Translations under genes and position numbers: made by a program
Notes under the pieces: model-generated
Seen by the model: the letters and a program-made list of their open reading frames with translations, nothing else
Databases searched by the model: none
What the model was told of the DNA's origin: nothing
From: Oreohelix idahoensis
Taxonomy: Eukaryota; Mollusca; Gastropoda; Stylommatophora; Oreohelicidae
Direction: 5' to 3'
Length of the DNA: 64,000 nucleotides
NCBI GenBank assembly: GCA_024509875.1
Contig: JAMPIV010013764.1
Span: 118,501 to 182,500 of the forward strand
Shown: positions 21,936-32,752 of the stretch, piece after piece
Numbering within the stretch: position 1 is the first letter of the stretch
Layout of the letters: every line of letters begins with the position of its first letter

Positions 21936-23966
21936 TGTCATGGAATATTCTAATCCACATATATAAATTATCAATTAAATATAAAGCCTAATAAATACAT
22001 ATAATAAAGAAAAGAGCAATGGTAAAATGACAGTGCTGTCACAAGGAATGTACTCGAAATCCCCCTTGTTTTCTGCTTCGTCTGCAAATTGTAACGCTTT
22101 CACGTTGATAGTAAAAGCTTACTGTATTATACCCGCTTTCTTCAATGAAACGTGTGCTGTATTTCTTGGAAAAACATTAAGAGGCAGACTGCGTAATGAC
22201 CTAAATTTTAAATTCCATTCATGTCTTTTTCTACATTACGTTACCAAAACGAACGAACAGATGGACAAAAGGATAGCGAGAAGGGAGAGGCAGAAAGCCG
22301 AACACTAAACACGCTTCGCGCGATACGCAAATGCTGCCATCACGCGTGTAAGTCTACATGCACTAATTTTTTTTCAGACGGACAGTGATAAAATACACTA
22401 CCCTTTCCCAGAGTTAGGTTTATAAATCATAAAAAACTCTTATTAGAAAAGATAACATTAGATGGGTTTACGGTTGAGAACATAACAGTACCCAGACAGA
22501 ACATCTTCGAAACAGGAGGTAAAAGAAATTGCATATTTTGAACGCAGCCACGTAGATCCTTTAAATTAGTATTTTTGGGTTCCTTAGGGCTTGCTGACAA
22601 ATAATATGTAAAACGTTACGCAAATAGTCCAGGAATTAATAAATTATACCCAAAATAAAATATTGGGGGTGCCTGACAGCATAAAATCATTTCTGCTCAT
22701 AAGATTTTTTTTTTTAACGTGTTTGAAAAAAATTTACGTTACAGAAATAGCCTACCATGTAAACTCCAAATTGATTGGAGCGCAACAAATGAAAGCCTAA
22801 CCACGATTGGTCGGGCTATAAATACTATCTTGGTTGTTAGGGGAAACGGGGAAAGGTAACATTTTTTTTCAAACACTTGTCGAAACGTGGCTCATTGGCC
22901 AGTCTCGCTGATATACACACTTGGGAGCGTTAGTTCGAGACCACTTGTTTAAATGATCTTGATAAAGCATCAGTGCGTTGAAGCCAGCTAAAATTTTGCT
23001 CAATAAAAGCCTGGAAGATAAGCAGATGGAAATTTGTGCCAGTTTGTGCCAGAATTCATTGCTAATCAACGTATCTGTGTTATTCGTATGAATTGTGGGA
23101 CAGTGGTCTTGATGGTACTGAGCAGCACCTAGTCAGAGCTTTGCTGAATCCAGTGTCGGACAGCATACTCCTTGGTCCTTTTAGCTATCAGTGAGGTGTC
23201 TCCAGAGTCCAGAGGAGAATTCGAGCAGAGGAGTCCTTTCCTGCCGCCATCACGCCAGATAAGCGAATTGGCCAGCTGAGCTCAACATTATGTCCCCTCA
23301 TCTTGAACTGACTTTTTAAAATTAACATTAAGAGGGGAATTTACTTGTCTTAAAATCAGGAACTGTGAACATCTCCAATACTGGTCCCTAAAGACAAACT
23401 ATTGAAGTCATGATGACAAATACCAACAGAGCTTGAACAAAATAAAACCAGTATTACCTCATTTTACTACTACACAACTGACACACATAGAACATTTGTA
23501 ATAATATATGTCACTACAATATTCATATTAAATACATTCTGTACATAACTTGTAATTTAAATTGATTGTGATTCCTGGTTCCCTTGTAGTTGAATCAGGA
23601 CACATATTCATTCATGCCAGTAATGAATACATATTGTTATTTGAAAGTTTATCAGTGACTCTTTTAAGATATCTTTGTAGAGTGTTATATGTATGTGAGT
23701 GTCACAGTGTTGTCAAGAGTAGTGGATTAAATTAAATTGTTTATCTGTCTGTTGTTGTGACTTACACTTCACCATACTCATACCCTAGACACATAACGTA
23801 GCATCACACTATTCCAGAATAATTCTGACTGAGATATATAGATATGTGGTAGCAAGTAAGGTTATCTATAATACACTACTCTTAATAGATATAGATACCT
23901 TCACAGCTGATCTCAGTCAGTACACTAAGTTCCCTATAAGTATTTATAACATCCCACTTCACCACA
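21936..23966 (+). repeat. 3' LTR, 2031 bp
   Basis: Near-identical to 15736-17766 and the same length. It is followed at 23967-23971 by ACTGA, the right copy of the target duplication. Confidence 0.95.
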
Positions 23967-23971
23967 ACTGA

Positions 23972-26450
23972 ACATCCTCTGGCGTATAAGTATGTAGTAG
24001 CCAGAAATATCTCCTCTGCTGTATCAGGTCTATTGTATTCTCGTATGTTTCTTAGTGTTTGAATTGTTGAAAGTGAGTCTGTTAAAATTGCTAGTTTCGT
24101 GGGAGGGTTATTAGAGAATATTTCTAGTGCTTTTAGTATTGCCGCCATCTCTGCAGTGACAATGGATGTGTATTCCGTGACACTATACTCTTTTGCCATT
24201 TTCCACATTGGAATATATATTCTTATCCCCAATTTGCCATCGTGTCTCTTTGATCCATCTGTGTACACTGTAATGTTGTCCTTTGATATTTGTTGTATAT
24301 CTTGTTGGCTGTGTTTTTAATATTTTCTGTATTATTTGCTTTCTTAAGTATTTATGCAAAGTGGTAGTCCGTATCTGGTGTCTTTATCTCCCAGGGTGGA
24401 ACCACTGGCTTGTATTCCCAAAGCTTATTAATTGATGTAATTAAGGTACCCAGGTGGACAATATCCTCCATACACTTCCATCCTGTAGGGTAAAAAGATG
24501 GTATTCATTGGATTGGCCTGAGTTGTTAGTTGACATCTGGTAAAAGCTGTATATGCTGGGTAAGACTTATCTAACATTAACTTTGTTCATGTAATTTAGT
24601 CTTAACTCCTTTCTCTGCAATTCCGAGGATAGAATTCCTAAAACCACCTCTAGAGCCGCCATTAATGTTGATCTGATAGCACCTACTATTCTACAAAGCT
24701 TGATACTGAGTTATGTCTAATTTAATCTTGTTACTGTGTGCAGCAGAGCCATAAATTATTCTCCATAATCTATTTTTTCTCTAATAAAAGATGTACAAAA
24801 CGCGAGCATTGTCTTAGTGCTTGCAACACCATCCATTACCTTTCAAATATCTTAACAAGTTAGTCAATATTCTGCAAGACTCCACTTGTTTATGTGTTTA
24901 TTCCAGTTTAGCTGTTGGTCTAATGTCATTCCTAGATATCGAGTGGTTTGCACTGTATTAATGTTTTGCCTTTAGATATTTATGTCTATATTTCTTATTT
25001 GTAACAATCCTAACTTTGCTGAAGATCATTCCCATTGTTCTATTTGTATTCAGCGGAAATCCCCAATATTGTCAACCATTTACATACTCTATTTATTTGC
25101 TTTTGTAGATCCTTATATAATTTTGCAGATTTTTCCCAGTTCTCCATATAGCAACATTATCTACTAACCGTGACAGTTTATTTTTTATATCATTACATTT
25201 TTCACCTAAATCATTTATGATTATTGTAAAAATTGAAGGAGATATTAATGATTCTTTGGGTATTCCATGTTGTTGTTCATATGGTTCTGATCTATCATTG
25301 TTTACCAGAACAAGTAAATACCTATCTTGCAGGAAGTTTTCTAAATAATTATATATTTTACCTATTACGCCTATCTCAGATGTGAAACAGAAATCAAGAA
25401 GAGAATAGGAATGGCCAAAGCTACATTCAACAACATGAAACATATACTGACATCCAAACAGTTATCTCATAAATTAAAACTGAGAATCATAAAGTGTTAT
25501 ATATATTCTGCATTTCTGTATGGTGCAGAAACATGGACGATGAATAAGCATTTGGAAGAAAGAATTGAGGCTCTTGAAATGTGGATATATAGAAGAATGG
25601 GGCGTATCTCATGGAAAGAGATGAAAACAAATAAGGAGGTCCTAGAAAATCTAGGTATGAAAAGAGAACTAATGAGAGAGGTCAAAGTTCGGCAGCTAAA
25701 ATACTTTGGCCACATAAAAAGGCATAACACCTTGCAGAAGACCATAACAGAAGGGAGAGTTGAAGGTAAACGTGCAAGGGGAAGACAGCGCTATAAGTGG
25801 GAAGATAACATCAAGAGATGGACGGGAAAGAGTCTATCAGAGTGTACCACCAAGACAAGAGACAGAAGACGTTGGAGATCCATTACAGCCAACCTCCGTT
25901 GTGGAGATGGCAACTGATGATGATGATGACCTTCTCTCCAGCATTTATCATAAGCCATGGCTATCTAAAAATACTACCACATTTTTTTCTTTCTTTTGAG
26001 TTTACTTCATGTTCCAATTTAATTATCTGATCCATAGTGCATCTGTTCTTCCTAAATCATGACTGAGTTTGACTTTAAATTATTCTTTTCCAAATAAAAC
26101 TTTAATCTTTTATTTACTATAGTTTGTAATATTTGACCTAGATGGGAAGTTAAAGAAATTGATCTGTATGAACTGGGATCATGGGCATCTTTTTTCTGGT
26201 TTTAGTATTGGAGTAATTACTGCTGTTTTCCGTGTCTTGGTATTTTTTCTTGTATTCTAATTTGTTGTTGTTGTTGTTGTTGTTAAACAAGGATGTTAAA
26301 ATTTCTATGATACTTTTTGGTATGTGTTTCAAGATTTCGTAGCTCAAGATGTCATGCCCTGCTGAGGTATTTGCTTTTTCCTTTACGACATTTTCAACTT
26401 CCTCAATTGTAATATCTGCATTTAAATATGATAAATAAATTTTCAATATT
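23972..26450 (-). pseudogene. Jockey-like LINE: RT and RNase H (left-hand half of a split element)
   Basis: Read from 26450 down: RT fingers (ITIEEVENVVKEKANTSAG about 26415), a run of asparagine codons at 26262-26285, a fragment of motif A (AMAYDKCW about 25950), then after an inserted RTE tail RT motif B (EQQHGIPKESLISPSIF about 25275) and a degenerate motif C (RLVDNVAIW about 25165). A linker with PPW (about 24400) and an RNase H domain follow: MYTDGSKRHDG (24268), TAEMAAILKALEIF and LTDSLSTI (about 24085). It breaks at 23972 and continues at 15735. Stops and frame breaks show it is old. These LINEs encode the enzyme for target-primed reverse transcription. Confidence 0.72.
25376..25929 (+). 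mobile_element. RTE-type LINE, 5'-truncated 3' end inserted in the jockey-like LINE
   Basis: The frame 25411-25917 (168 codons, intact) is the C-terminal part of an RTE polyprotein: KCYIYSAFLYGAETWTMNK, then the GHIKRHNTLQKTI motif and GKRARGRQRYKW, ending at tandem stops and a (TGA)n tail at about 25915-25928. It interrupts the RT of the older minus-strand LINE between motif A and motif B. It is a different subfamily from the element at 50-53.6 kb but belongs to the same RTE group. Confidence 0.82.
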
Positions 26451-27119
26451 CTCAGGTACTTCTTTACCGAGTTTTTAATGAAGTGTTGCTTTTCTCGTGG
26501 GTCTCAGCTTGTCCTAGTTTTCCAAAGAACTCTATGATAGTTTCTGCGTCTGTCTGTGCAAGGAGGGTCGGCTCAGCCACTAATATAACTTTCCTATTAA
26601 CAAGTATAAACCAGATAAATGTCGAAATACTTCTATCTAGTAACACGCTGAGGAAGCAGAACAAGACGGGATAGTATTGTATAGTTTAAATCACGGATTG
26701 ATGAACCCACGTGTATAGGAAGTTTGTATTTGGATTTGTGTCTTTTAATGTCTGGGTCGTTCATAAGTCCAATATTCCAAAGTTGTGCATCGTGAAAATG
26801 ACAGCGGCGAATGAAGCACTGTTTTTCGTTGCAAATTGACTGTTTTGTCCTTTCACGATTTATCTTCACAACAAAGCTATTCCGCCGATTGGATGGACCT
26901 TGATTCGATTCTCATTATCAGCTATGTTTCTTTTTTGTCGTATAGGGCCCTCCTTCTTTCTGTCTAGCGAGTACTTACTATAACACATTTATCTATTTAC
27001 TAATCCGAAGCCTGAGAGATATCTCTCTGTCTGCGGTCAGATGACTCTCAGCGACACAGTATCTTCACACACATAGATTGTATATTTACTAATACACCCA
27101 TACATGTGTATTACCCTCT
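26451..27119. other. Unassigned sequence
   Basis: The part near 26464-26664 has an open minus-strand frame that might be the N-terminal side of the jockey-like LINE, but I could not match it to a domain. The rest has no gene, array or element end that I can support. Confidence 0.45.
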
Positions 27120-27147
27120 GCTCCACGGGAAGCTTCAACAAAGTCGT

Positions 27148-27431
27148 GCCACGTGATCATGTTCTGTGCCATGTCATCATGTTCTGTGCCACGTGATCAT
27201 GTTCTGTGCCATGTCATCATGTTCTGTGCCATGTCATCACGTTCTGTGCCATGTCATCATGTTCTGTGCCACGTCATCATGTTCTGTGCCACGTGATCAT
27301 GTTCTGTGCCATGTCATCATGTTCTGTGCCATGTCATCACGTTATGTGCCATGTCATCATGTTCTGTGCCATGTCATCATGTTCTGTGCCATGTCATCAT
27401 GTTCTGTGCCACGTGATCATGTTCTGTGCCA
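27148..27431. repeat. 20-bp tandem array, 14 units
   Basis: The unit GTTCTGTGCCATGTCATCAT alternates with ACGTGATCAT variants. Homogeneous, with few point differences, and embedded in a LINE 3' end. Confidence 0.95.
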
Positions 27432-27487
27432 TTCGCTCAAGGTCTTTCCATGTCTTCTTTATCCCTGTCAATTGTTATCTAAACTTG

Positions 27488-27583
27488 TTATTCCCCTTGT
27501 GTTGTTTGGTTTCCCTCTGTTATTCCCCTTGTGTTGTTTGGTTTCCCTCTGTTATTCCCCTTGTGTTGTTTGGTTTCCCTCTG
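27488..27583. repeat. 32-bp tandem array, 3 perfect units
   Basis: Three consecutive identical 32-base units beginning TTATTCCCCTTGTGTTG, in the same LINE relic as the 20-bp array. Confidence 0.92.
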
Positions 27584-27882
27584 TTTCTCTTAACCTGGGT
27601 AGTCCAGAAAAAGGATTGCCTTGTAAGACTACCAGCAGATTTCTTCAGCGTGTATCTTATCCAACATCAGCATCTTTTCTCACTTCTTGCTCCTCTGGTA
27701 CTGGTCTAGCTCTTGTATTTTTGTCCATGTCGATGATCTTGTCATAACATGTCAGTTTTTTTTTCTATGCAAGTGTCATGAGATAGTTCAGCCAGAATTA
27801 AAGATAAGTACAAATGGGAAAACCCTGAAGTAAGTCAAGAGTTTATCATTTCTTAGTCATATAATTAAAAAAAAAAAGATGG

Positions 27883-28378
27883 CAGATGTGAAACAGAAAT
27901 CAGCAAGAAAACAGGAATGACAAGAGCTACATTCAACAGCACGAGACAACGCCTGCCATTTAAACAGTTAATTCACTTATTAAAACTGAGAATCATCAAG
28001 TGTTATATATATATATATTCTTTATTGCTGTATGGTGTAGAAACATGGACAATGAACAAGCAATTGGAAGAACGAATTGAGGCTATCGAGATGTGGATTA
28101 TATTGAAGAATGGGGTCGTCCCCCATGGAAAGAGAAGAAAAAAAATAGAGGTCCTAGAAAACCAAAGTATGAGAAGAGAATTAATGAAGGAGATCAAAAG
28201 TAGTTGGCCATTTAAAAAGACATAAAACCTTGCAGAAGATCATAACAGTTGGACGATAACACCACCAGATGGACAGGTATGGTTCTTTCAGAGTGCATTA
28301 TCAAGACAAGAGATAGAAGACTTTGGAGATCTATTACAGCCAACATTCGTTGTGGAGATGGCAGCTGATAATAAGTAG
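27883..28378 (+). pseudogene. RTE-type LINE 3' fragment, decayed
   Basis: Aligns with 25376-25929 (CETEI start, GVETWTMNKQLEERIEA, ending TTGTGGAGATGGCAGCTGAT at 28350). It has a microsatellite (TA)n expansion at about 28001-28015, a deletion after 28200 and frame breaks. It begins at the same truncation point as the other copy. Confidence 0.7.
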
Positions 28379-28419
28379 TAGCTGTGATCATCTTTAATTA
28401 TAAGTTCCGTACCAACGAG

Positions 28420-28787
28420 ACAGTATTTTCACTCATTCTGTCGCCAACCTTTCCTACTAACGATTTACAGTAAACACTCATTCTATCTTCAACCTTTCAT
28501 ACTAACGTATCACGGTAAACACTCATTCTATCGCCAACCTTTCATACTAACGTGTTACAGTAAACACTAATTCTCTCGCCAACCTGTCATACTAACGTGA
28601 CACAGTAAACACTCATTCTATCGCCAACTTTTCATACTGACTTATCACAGTGAACACTCATTCTATCGCCAACCTTTCATACTAACGTGTCACAGTAAAC
28701 ACTCATTCTATCGTCAAATTTTCATACTAACATGGCACAGTAAATACTCATTCTTTCGTCAACCTTTCATACTAACATGTCATAGTG
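28420..28787. repeat. 45-bp satellite array 1, about 8 units
   Basis: Units contain CAGTAAACACTCATTCTATC then GCCAACCTTTCATACTAACGTGTCA, with many substitutions. The same unit forms arrays at 38564-39005 and 41004-41296. Confidence 0.88.
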
Positions 28788-29616
28788 TCACGTAGCGTTT
28801 GAAGGATAAGAATTATTTAGAGGAAATAATAGATCTGAATGTGGAAGATTTGGCTCAAGGAATTCCTGCTGGGTTTTCCACCGCTGAAGGGAGACAAAGA
28901 GGGTAAATTCTCCTAACTAGACAGGTCTGGAAAAGATTGTAAGGAGATATTTGGTCTCTCGCTACCGTCGTCCCCTTCTCAGTTATCTATTATTGTTATT
29001 CTTTAAATTATATTATATTTTACGGGCCCCCCCCCCCCCCCCCCTCCCTTATAAAGGAAGATAAACATCAGACAATATGTAACATCTAATAGAAGGAACA
29101 AAGCATGGGGTGCAGTATATACACCCAATTGGTTTATTGCAATTAAAACGAATAGATGGTGAATGATAGTATTGTCGATGGAATTAGTGTCTGCTGTATG
29201 TACTATGTGTCTCACAATTCAAGTGTTTTTCATCATGGATGACAAAAATATATGGCATTGATTTGGTGAGTTCCCTTTTTCAAGGAACTTATCTTTTCAG
29301 CCCCTGGCTGATAGTGAAGCGTGGTTAGTTCTCCGGTCTCCTGACGTTGCCCCAGGTAGGTCTTGAATGGTTCGGATTTGCCTTCTCTGTGCTCGACTCC
29401 GTATTCTGCTCTGAGATTGGACTGTCGTGCAAGGCTCCACCATAGACTGAAGACAAATACGACGGCTTCATTAATTTTCTAGCTTTAGAAAGCAGTCTTT
29501 CCCTAAGCCGTCCGTCTGCCAGTCATCTCAGATTTTAGTCTCTAACATCATATGTCTAGAGCCTAATCTTGAATTCATGTTTCTCCTTTCTGTCATTTAT
29601 TATATTTCTCTGCCCC
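28788..29616. other. Unassigned sequence with a poly-C run
   Basis: No supported gene. A poly-C run (29026-29044) and an (AAT)n tract (29617-29637, the tail of the next LINE) are the only structures. CTCTCGCTACCG near 28958 recurs as TTCTCGCTACCG near 31163, unexplained. Confidence 0.45.
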
Positions 29617-30330
29617 AGTAATAATAATAATAATAAATTCTTTAAGCGCCAAACACGGCGCATAAGGCAGAAACCAGTGCTCTCCAGGTTGTTCGTTGTG
29701 ACGCCACTCCTCTTAGCTCTTGCACATTATTTAGGCCCAACGTTCTTCCTTCTCTTATTATTGTTCTTCTGAGTGTTTCTTTTGGTCTTCCTTTTTTCCT
29801 CTTACCCTCAGGAACCCAAGTGAGCGCCTGTAGTGGTATTCTGTTGTTTTGCATTCGTAGGACATGACCGATATATGACCATCGTCTTTTCCTTATATAG
29901 TCGGAGACATATTTCTGCCTAGAGTCCTCTCTTATTTGTCGATTAGTCTTGAATTCTTTCCAACTGATGTTCATGAGTTTTCTAAGACATTTGTTCTCGA
30001 ATGTATTCAGCTTGTTCTCCAATGATTTTGTTATTTTCCAACTCTCACAGCCGTATGTTAACACTGAGATAACATTTGAATTAAACAGACGAAGCTTGGT
30101 ATGTATATTCAATGATCGTAATTTCCAAATGTTAGATAATCTATTGAAGGCGCTAGCTGCCAAAGCAATTCTAGTATGAATTTCTCTTGTTGTGTCACCA
30201 TCCTGAGTCATTTTACTGCCTAAATAATTGAAACTTTCAACTTTCTGTAGTTTTTCCCCGTTCAAGATGATATCAAAGGTCTCGTTAGAAAAGTTCATAG
30301 CTTTAGTTTTAGAGGCAGTATTATAATTCT
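29617..30330 (-). pseudogene. LINE 3' fragment (RT C-terminal region), 218 codons open
   Basis: The minus-strand frame 30298-29642 starts within the RT connection (LQKVESFNYLGSKMTQDGD) and runs through TYGCESWKITKSLENKLNTFE, GHVLRMQNNRIPLQALTWVPEGKRKKGRP and a stop at 29642. A short 3' UTR leads to an (AAT)n tail at 29617-29637. The start in the middle of the RT shows 5' truncation. The frame is intact, so insertion is not very old. It belongs to the broad RTE/CR1-like group, a different family from A and B. Confidence 0.8.
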
Positions 30331-31531
30331 TTAGACTGATTTATCGTCAACTAAACCCGATGAATTATTATAAATGTCAGTTAAACCCACCAAATTTATC
30401 ATAGAAATGTCGGCAACAGTATTCTAGTTCTGTGCCTCTAGCCTAATCGTCATGTCAGTTATGATGAATTTAACAAATAATTGGACACCAGTGTTTTAGA
30501 ATTGTCTGACAACATTATCACACACTTCATGTCTGGTCGCATCGTCATATAATTTATAATTAATATATGTCACGGTCTGTCGCATTATCATTAATATTAA
30601 TTTCCGCTAGTCTAAGCGTTGGGTCGAAAATAATCAAATAATATGGAAATTAATAGCTATATATATTCCCGTTATACATTATTATGAACATGTTGTACAT
30701 ATCCCGTGGGATCATAAAATACACCCGATCACATGTGGCTGGATGTGATCGTAAAACAAAAATTATGAATAAAGTAAACGCAGTTATACCAATTTTGCGT
30801 CGATTTTGCAAGGTACTACACATTTCATCACAATACTATTTTCTAACGAGATTTTCACTTACCTACTCAGATGGACCAGCAATTTAGACACGTGGCTTCA
30901 GTGCTTTAATGCGTGAATTCGCACGATCTGGATTAGGTCTAGCTTTCTTGGTTACCTGGGCGTAAGTGAAAAATGGCCGTGTTTGGCGCACTTTTAGCGG
31001 GACATTTCCGCTTGGACACGTGATCCGTAGCGTGCATCATGTGACCTTAGCATCAATAAGACGCTCCAATCAATAACGTTAAAAGTCACGTGGGGTCTTC
31101 CTAAAGTGGCCTATACTGGTTCTATCTAAGTTTAAGCAGTCTTGTCTTAAATTAAAGCGGGTTTCTCGCTACCGAGGTCAGTGGTCAACAATGACGTCGT
31201 ATCTAAAAATAGCATTAAACGCGAGGAGAAAATCACCGAACGCTAGGAGATTATCCGCAAGTGACAATTCCCGGGACTTTGCGATCATGCATTGAGGATG
31301 AGAAAAAAATGATGTCACGTAAATAATAATAAAAATGAAGAGAAGATTGGGCAAGTCGTCACACATAGTAAACTGTAACAGCACTTTTTATTAGTAACAT
31401 CTACTGTATTGGTTCCAACTTGACTGTAAACCATAAATGTAATAGTCGTGTTTGTTATAGGTAAAGTGAGTGTGATTGTGTGCTGGCAAAGTCGTTCACA
31501 CAACAGGTGCGCACACGGGAGTCATCGAGTA
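30331..31531. other. Unassigned sequence
   Basis: AT-rich to 30900, then less so. No gene, array or element end recognised, although the left border of the next LTR element lies at 31532. Confidence 0.5.
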
Positions 31532-32752
31532 TGGAACGACTGGTGATATTTAATTATTGTTTATTAACTCACAGCACATCATCACGTAGACATAGACGAA
31601 CACGGGTACATCGAATCATATAATATAATTTCCACACTACATCAATACCTAATACGGCCTGTCCACCTCCTGGCCTTATAATCGCTTTATCACAGCTTCA
31701 TAAATCTCCACACTACTCAATAAAGCCTGCTCACCCGGCAGCTATAATAATCTTCATATGGCCTAATACAATACTCTATACTCAATAAAGCCTGCATCAC
31801 ACGGCAGCTATAATAATCTTCATATGGCCTAAACAGTACTCCATTACTCAATAAAGCCTGCATCACACGGCAGCTATAATAATGTTCATATGGCCTAAAC
31901 AGTACTCCATTACTCAATAAAGCCTGCATCACACGGCAGCTATAATAATGTTCATATGGCCTAAACAGTACTCCCTTACTCAATAAAGCCTGCATCACAC
32001 GGCAGCTATAATAATGTTCATATGGCCTAAACAGTACTCCATTACTCAATAAAGCCTGCATCACACGGCAGCTATAATAATGTTCATATGGCCTAAACAG
32101 TACTCCATTACTCAATAAAGCCTGCATCACACGGCAGCTATAATAATGTTCATATGGCCTAAACAGTACTCCATTACTCAATAAAGCCTGCTCACGCGGC
32201 AGCTATAATAATCTTCATATGGCCTAAACAGTACTCCATTACTCAATAAAGCCTGCATCACACGGCAGCTATAATAATGTTCATATGGCCTAAACAAATC
32301 TTTACTGCAGTTTCTCAAATAGGCTGTACACACAGCAAAAATATATAAGTCGACATTTTCCTAAGCACTACGTAGGCATACACTATCCAAACACAGGGAC
32401 TCGACTTACACGGTCCACGTCCAAAACTCAACTCCCTTAATCACACACTAGTCCCGCCAAAAAAAAAACCCGTCACGAGACTCGGCTGTCTTGAACACCG
32501 CTCTCGATAACACATGCAGACTAGCTGCGAGCTATTCACATGACTCAAAACAGTACAGAATAAATACATCTCAACATTTGAGATTAAACAGCGTTCACAC
32601 GCTTATCTGTACTCTGTCACTCGAAAAATAGGAAAAGATAATTCTATCCTAAAGTCAAACAAGTATCCGCTTAATCAAGCGTTGCAACTCGAAATTTAAT
32701 TTGTCCAAAACATTCTAAAGATTACTCCCCTTCCATCGGATCTCTCGTAACA
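31532..32752 (-). repeat. LTR A (3' LTR of the minus-strand element)
   Basis: Near-identical to 37437-38563 over 31627-32752, but the outer 95 bases (31532-31626) are only loosely similar to the matching end of LTR B. It contains nine 66-bp repeats. Confidence 0.8.
31715..32297. repeat. 66-bp tandem array within LTR A, about 9 units
   Basis: The unit includes ACTCAATAAAGCCTGCATCA, then CACGGCAGCTATAATAATGTT and CATATGGCCTAAACAGTACT. As 66 is a multiple of three, it produces a repetitive open frame on the minus strand. The same array is in LTR B. Confidence 0.92.

Larger units (their letters stand above)
15736..23966 (+). mobile_element. Gmr1-like LTR retrotransposon, integrase upstream of RT
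   Basis: An 8.2-kb element with 2031-bp direct LTRs (TGT...ACA), a primer-binding site, a gag gene with coiled coil and zinc knuckle, integrase pieces, reverse transcriptase, RNase H and a polypurine tract, flanked by ACTGA. The order of pol domains (integrase pieces first, then RT and RNase H) is the reverse of normal Ty3/gypsy elements and matches the Gmr1 group, known to have a Ty1/copia-like order. The LTRs differ at only about a dozen positions by eye, so insertion is recent. Yet no protease or integrase DDE core is visible and several frames are broken. It is nested in a jockey-like LINE within the first large semaphorin intron. Confidence 0.88.
27120..27770 (-). pseudogene. RTE-type LINE, family A 3' end, expanded by tandem repeats
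   Basis: The minus strand matches the 3' end of family A: GTGCCATTCGCTCAAG (27427) and AGCTTCAACAAAG (27131) equal blocks at 6201 and 6169 of the copy at 6.1 kb. Between those two blocks, where the other copies have about 40 bases, this copy has a 14-unit 20-bp array. A second local expansion, three perfect copies of a 32-bp unit, lies at 27488-27583. Apparent long reading frames here are only the arrays. Confidence 0.7.

Noticed and set aside
27166..27747. 193-codon Cys/His-rich protein
   Set aside because: Translation of the 20-bp array (60 bases repeat the frame) inside a LINE relic.
31717..32181. 154-codon tyrosine-rich protein (minus strand)
   Set aside because: It is a translation of the 66-bp tandem repeat within an LTR; the length is a multiple of three, so the frame stays open. 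The same applies to 37575-37928.
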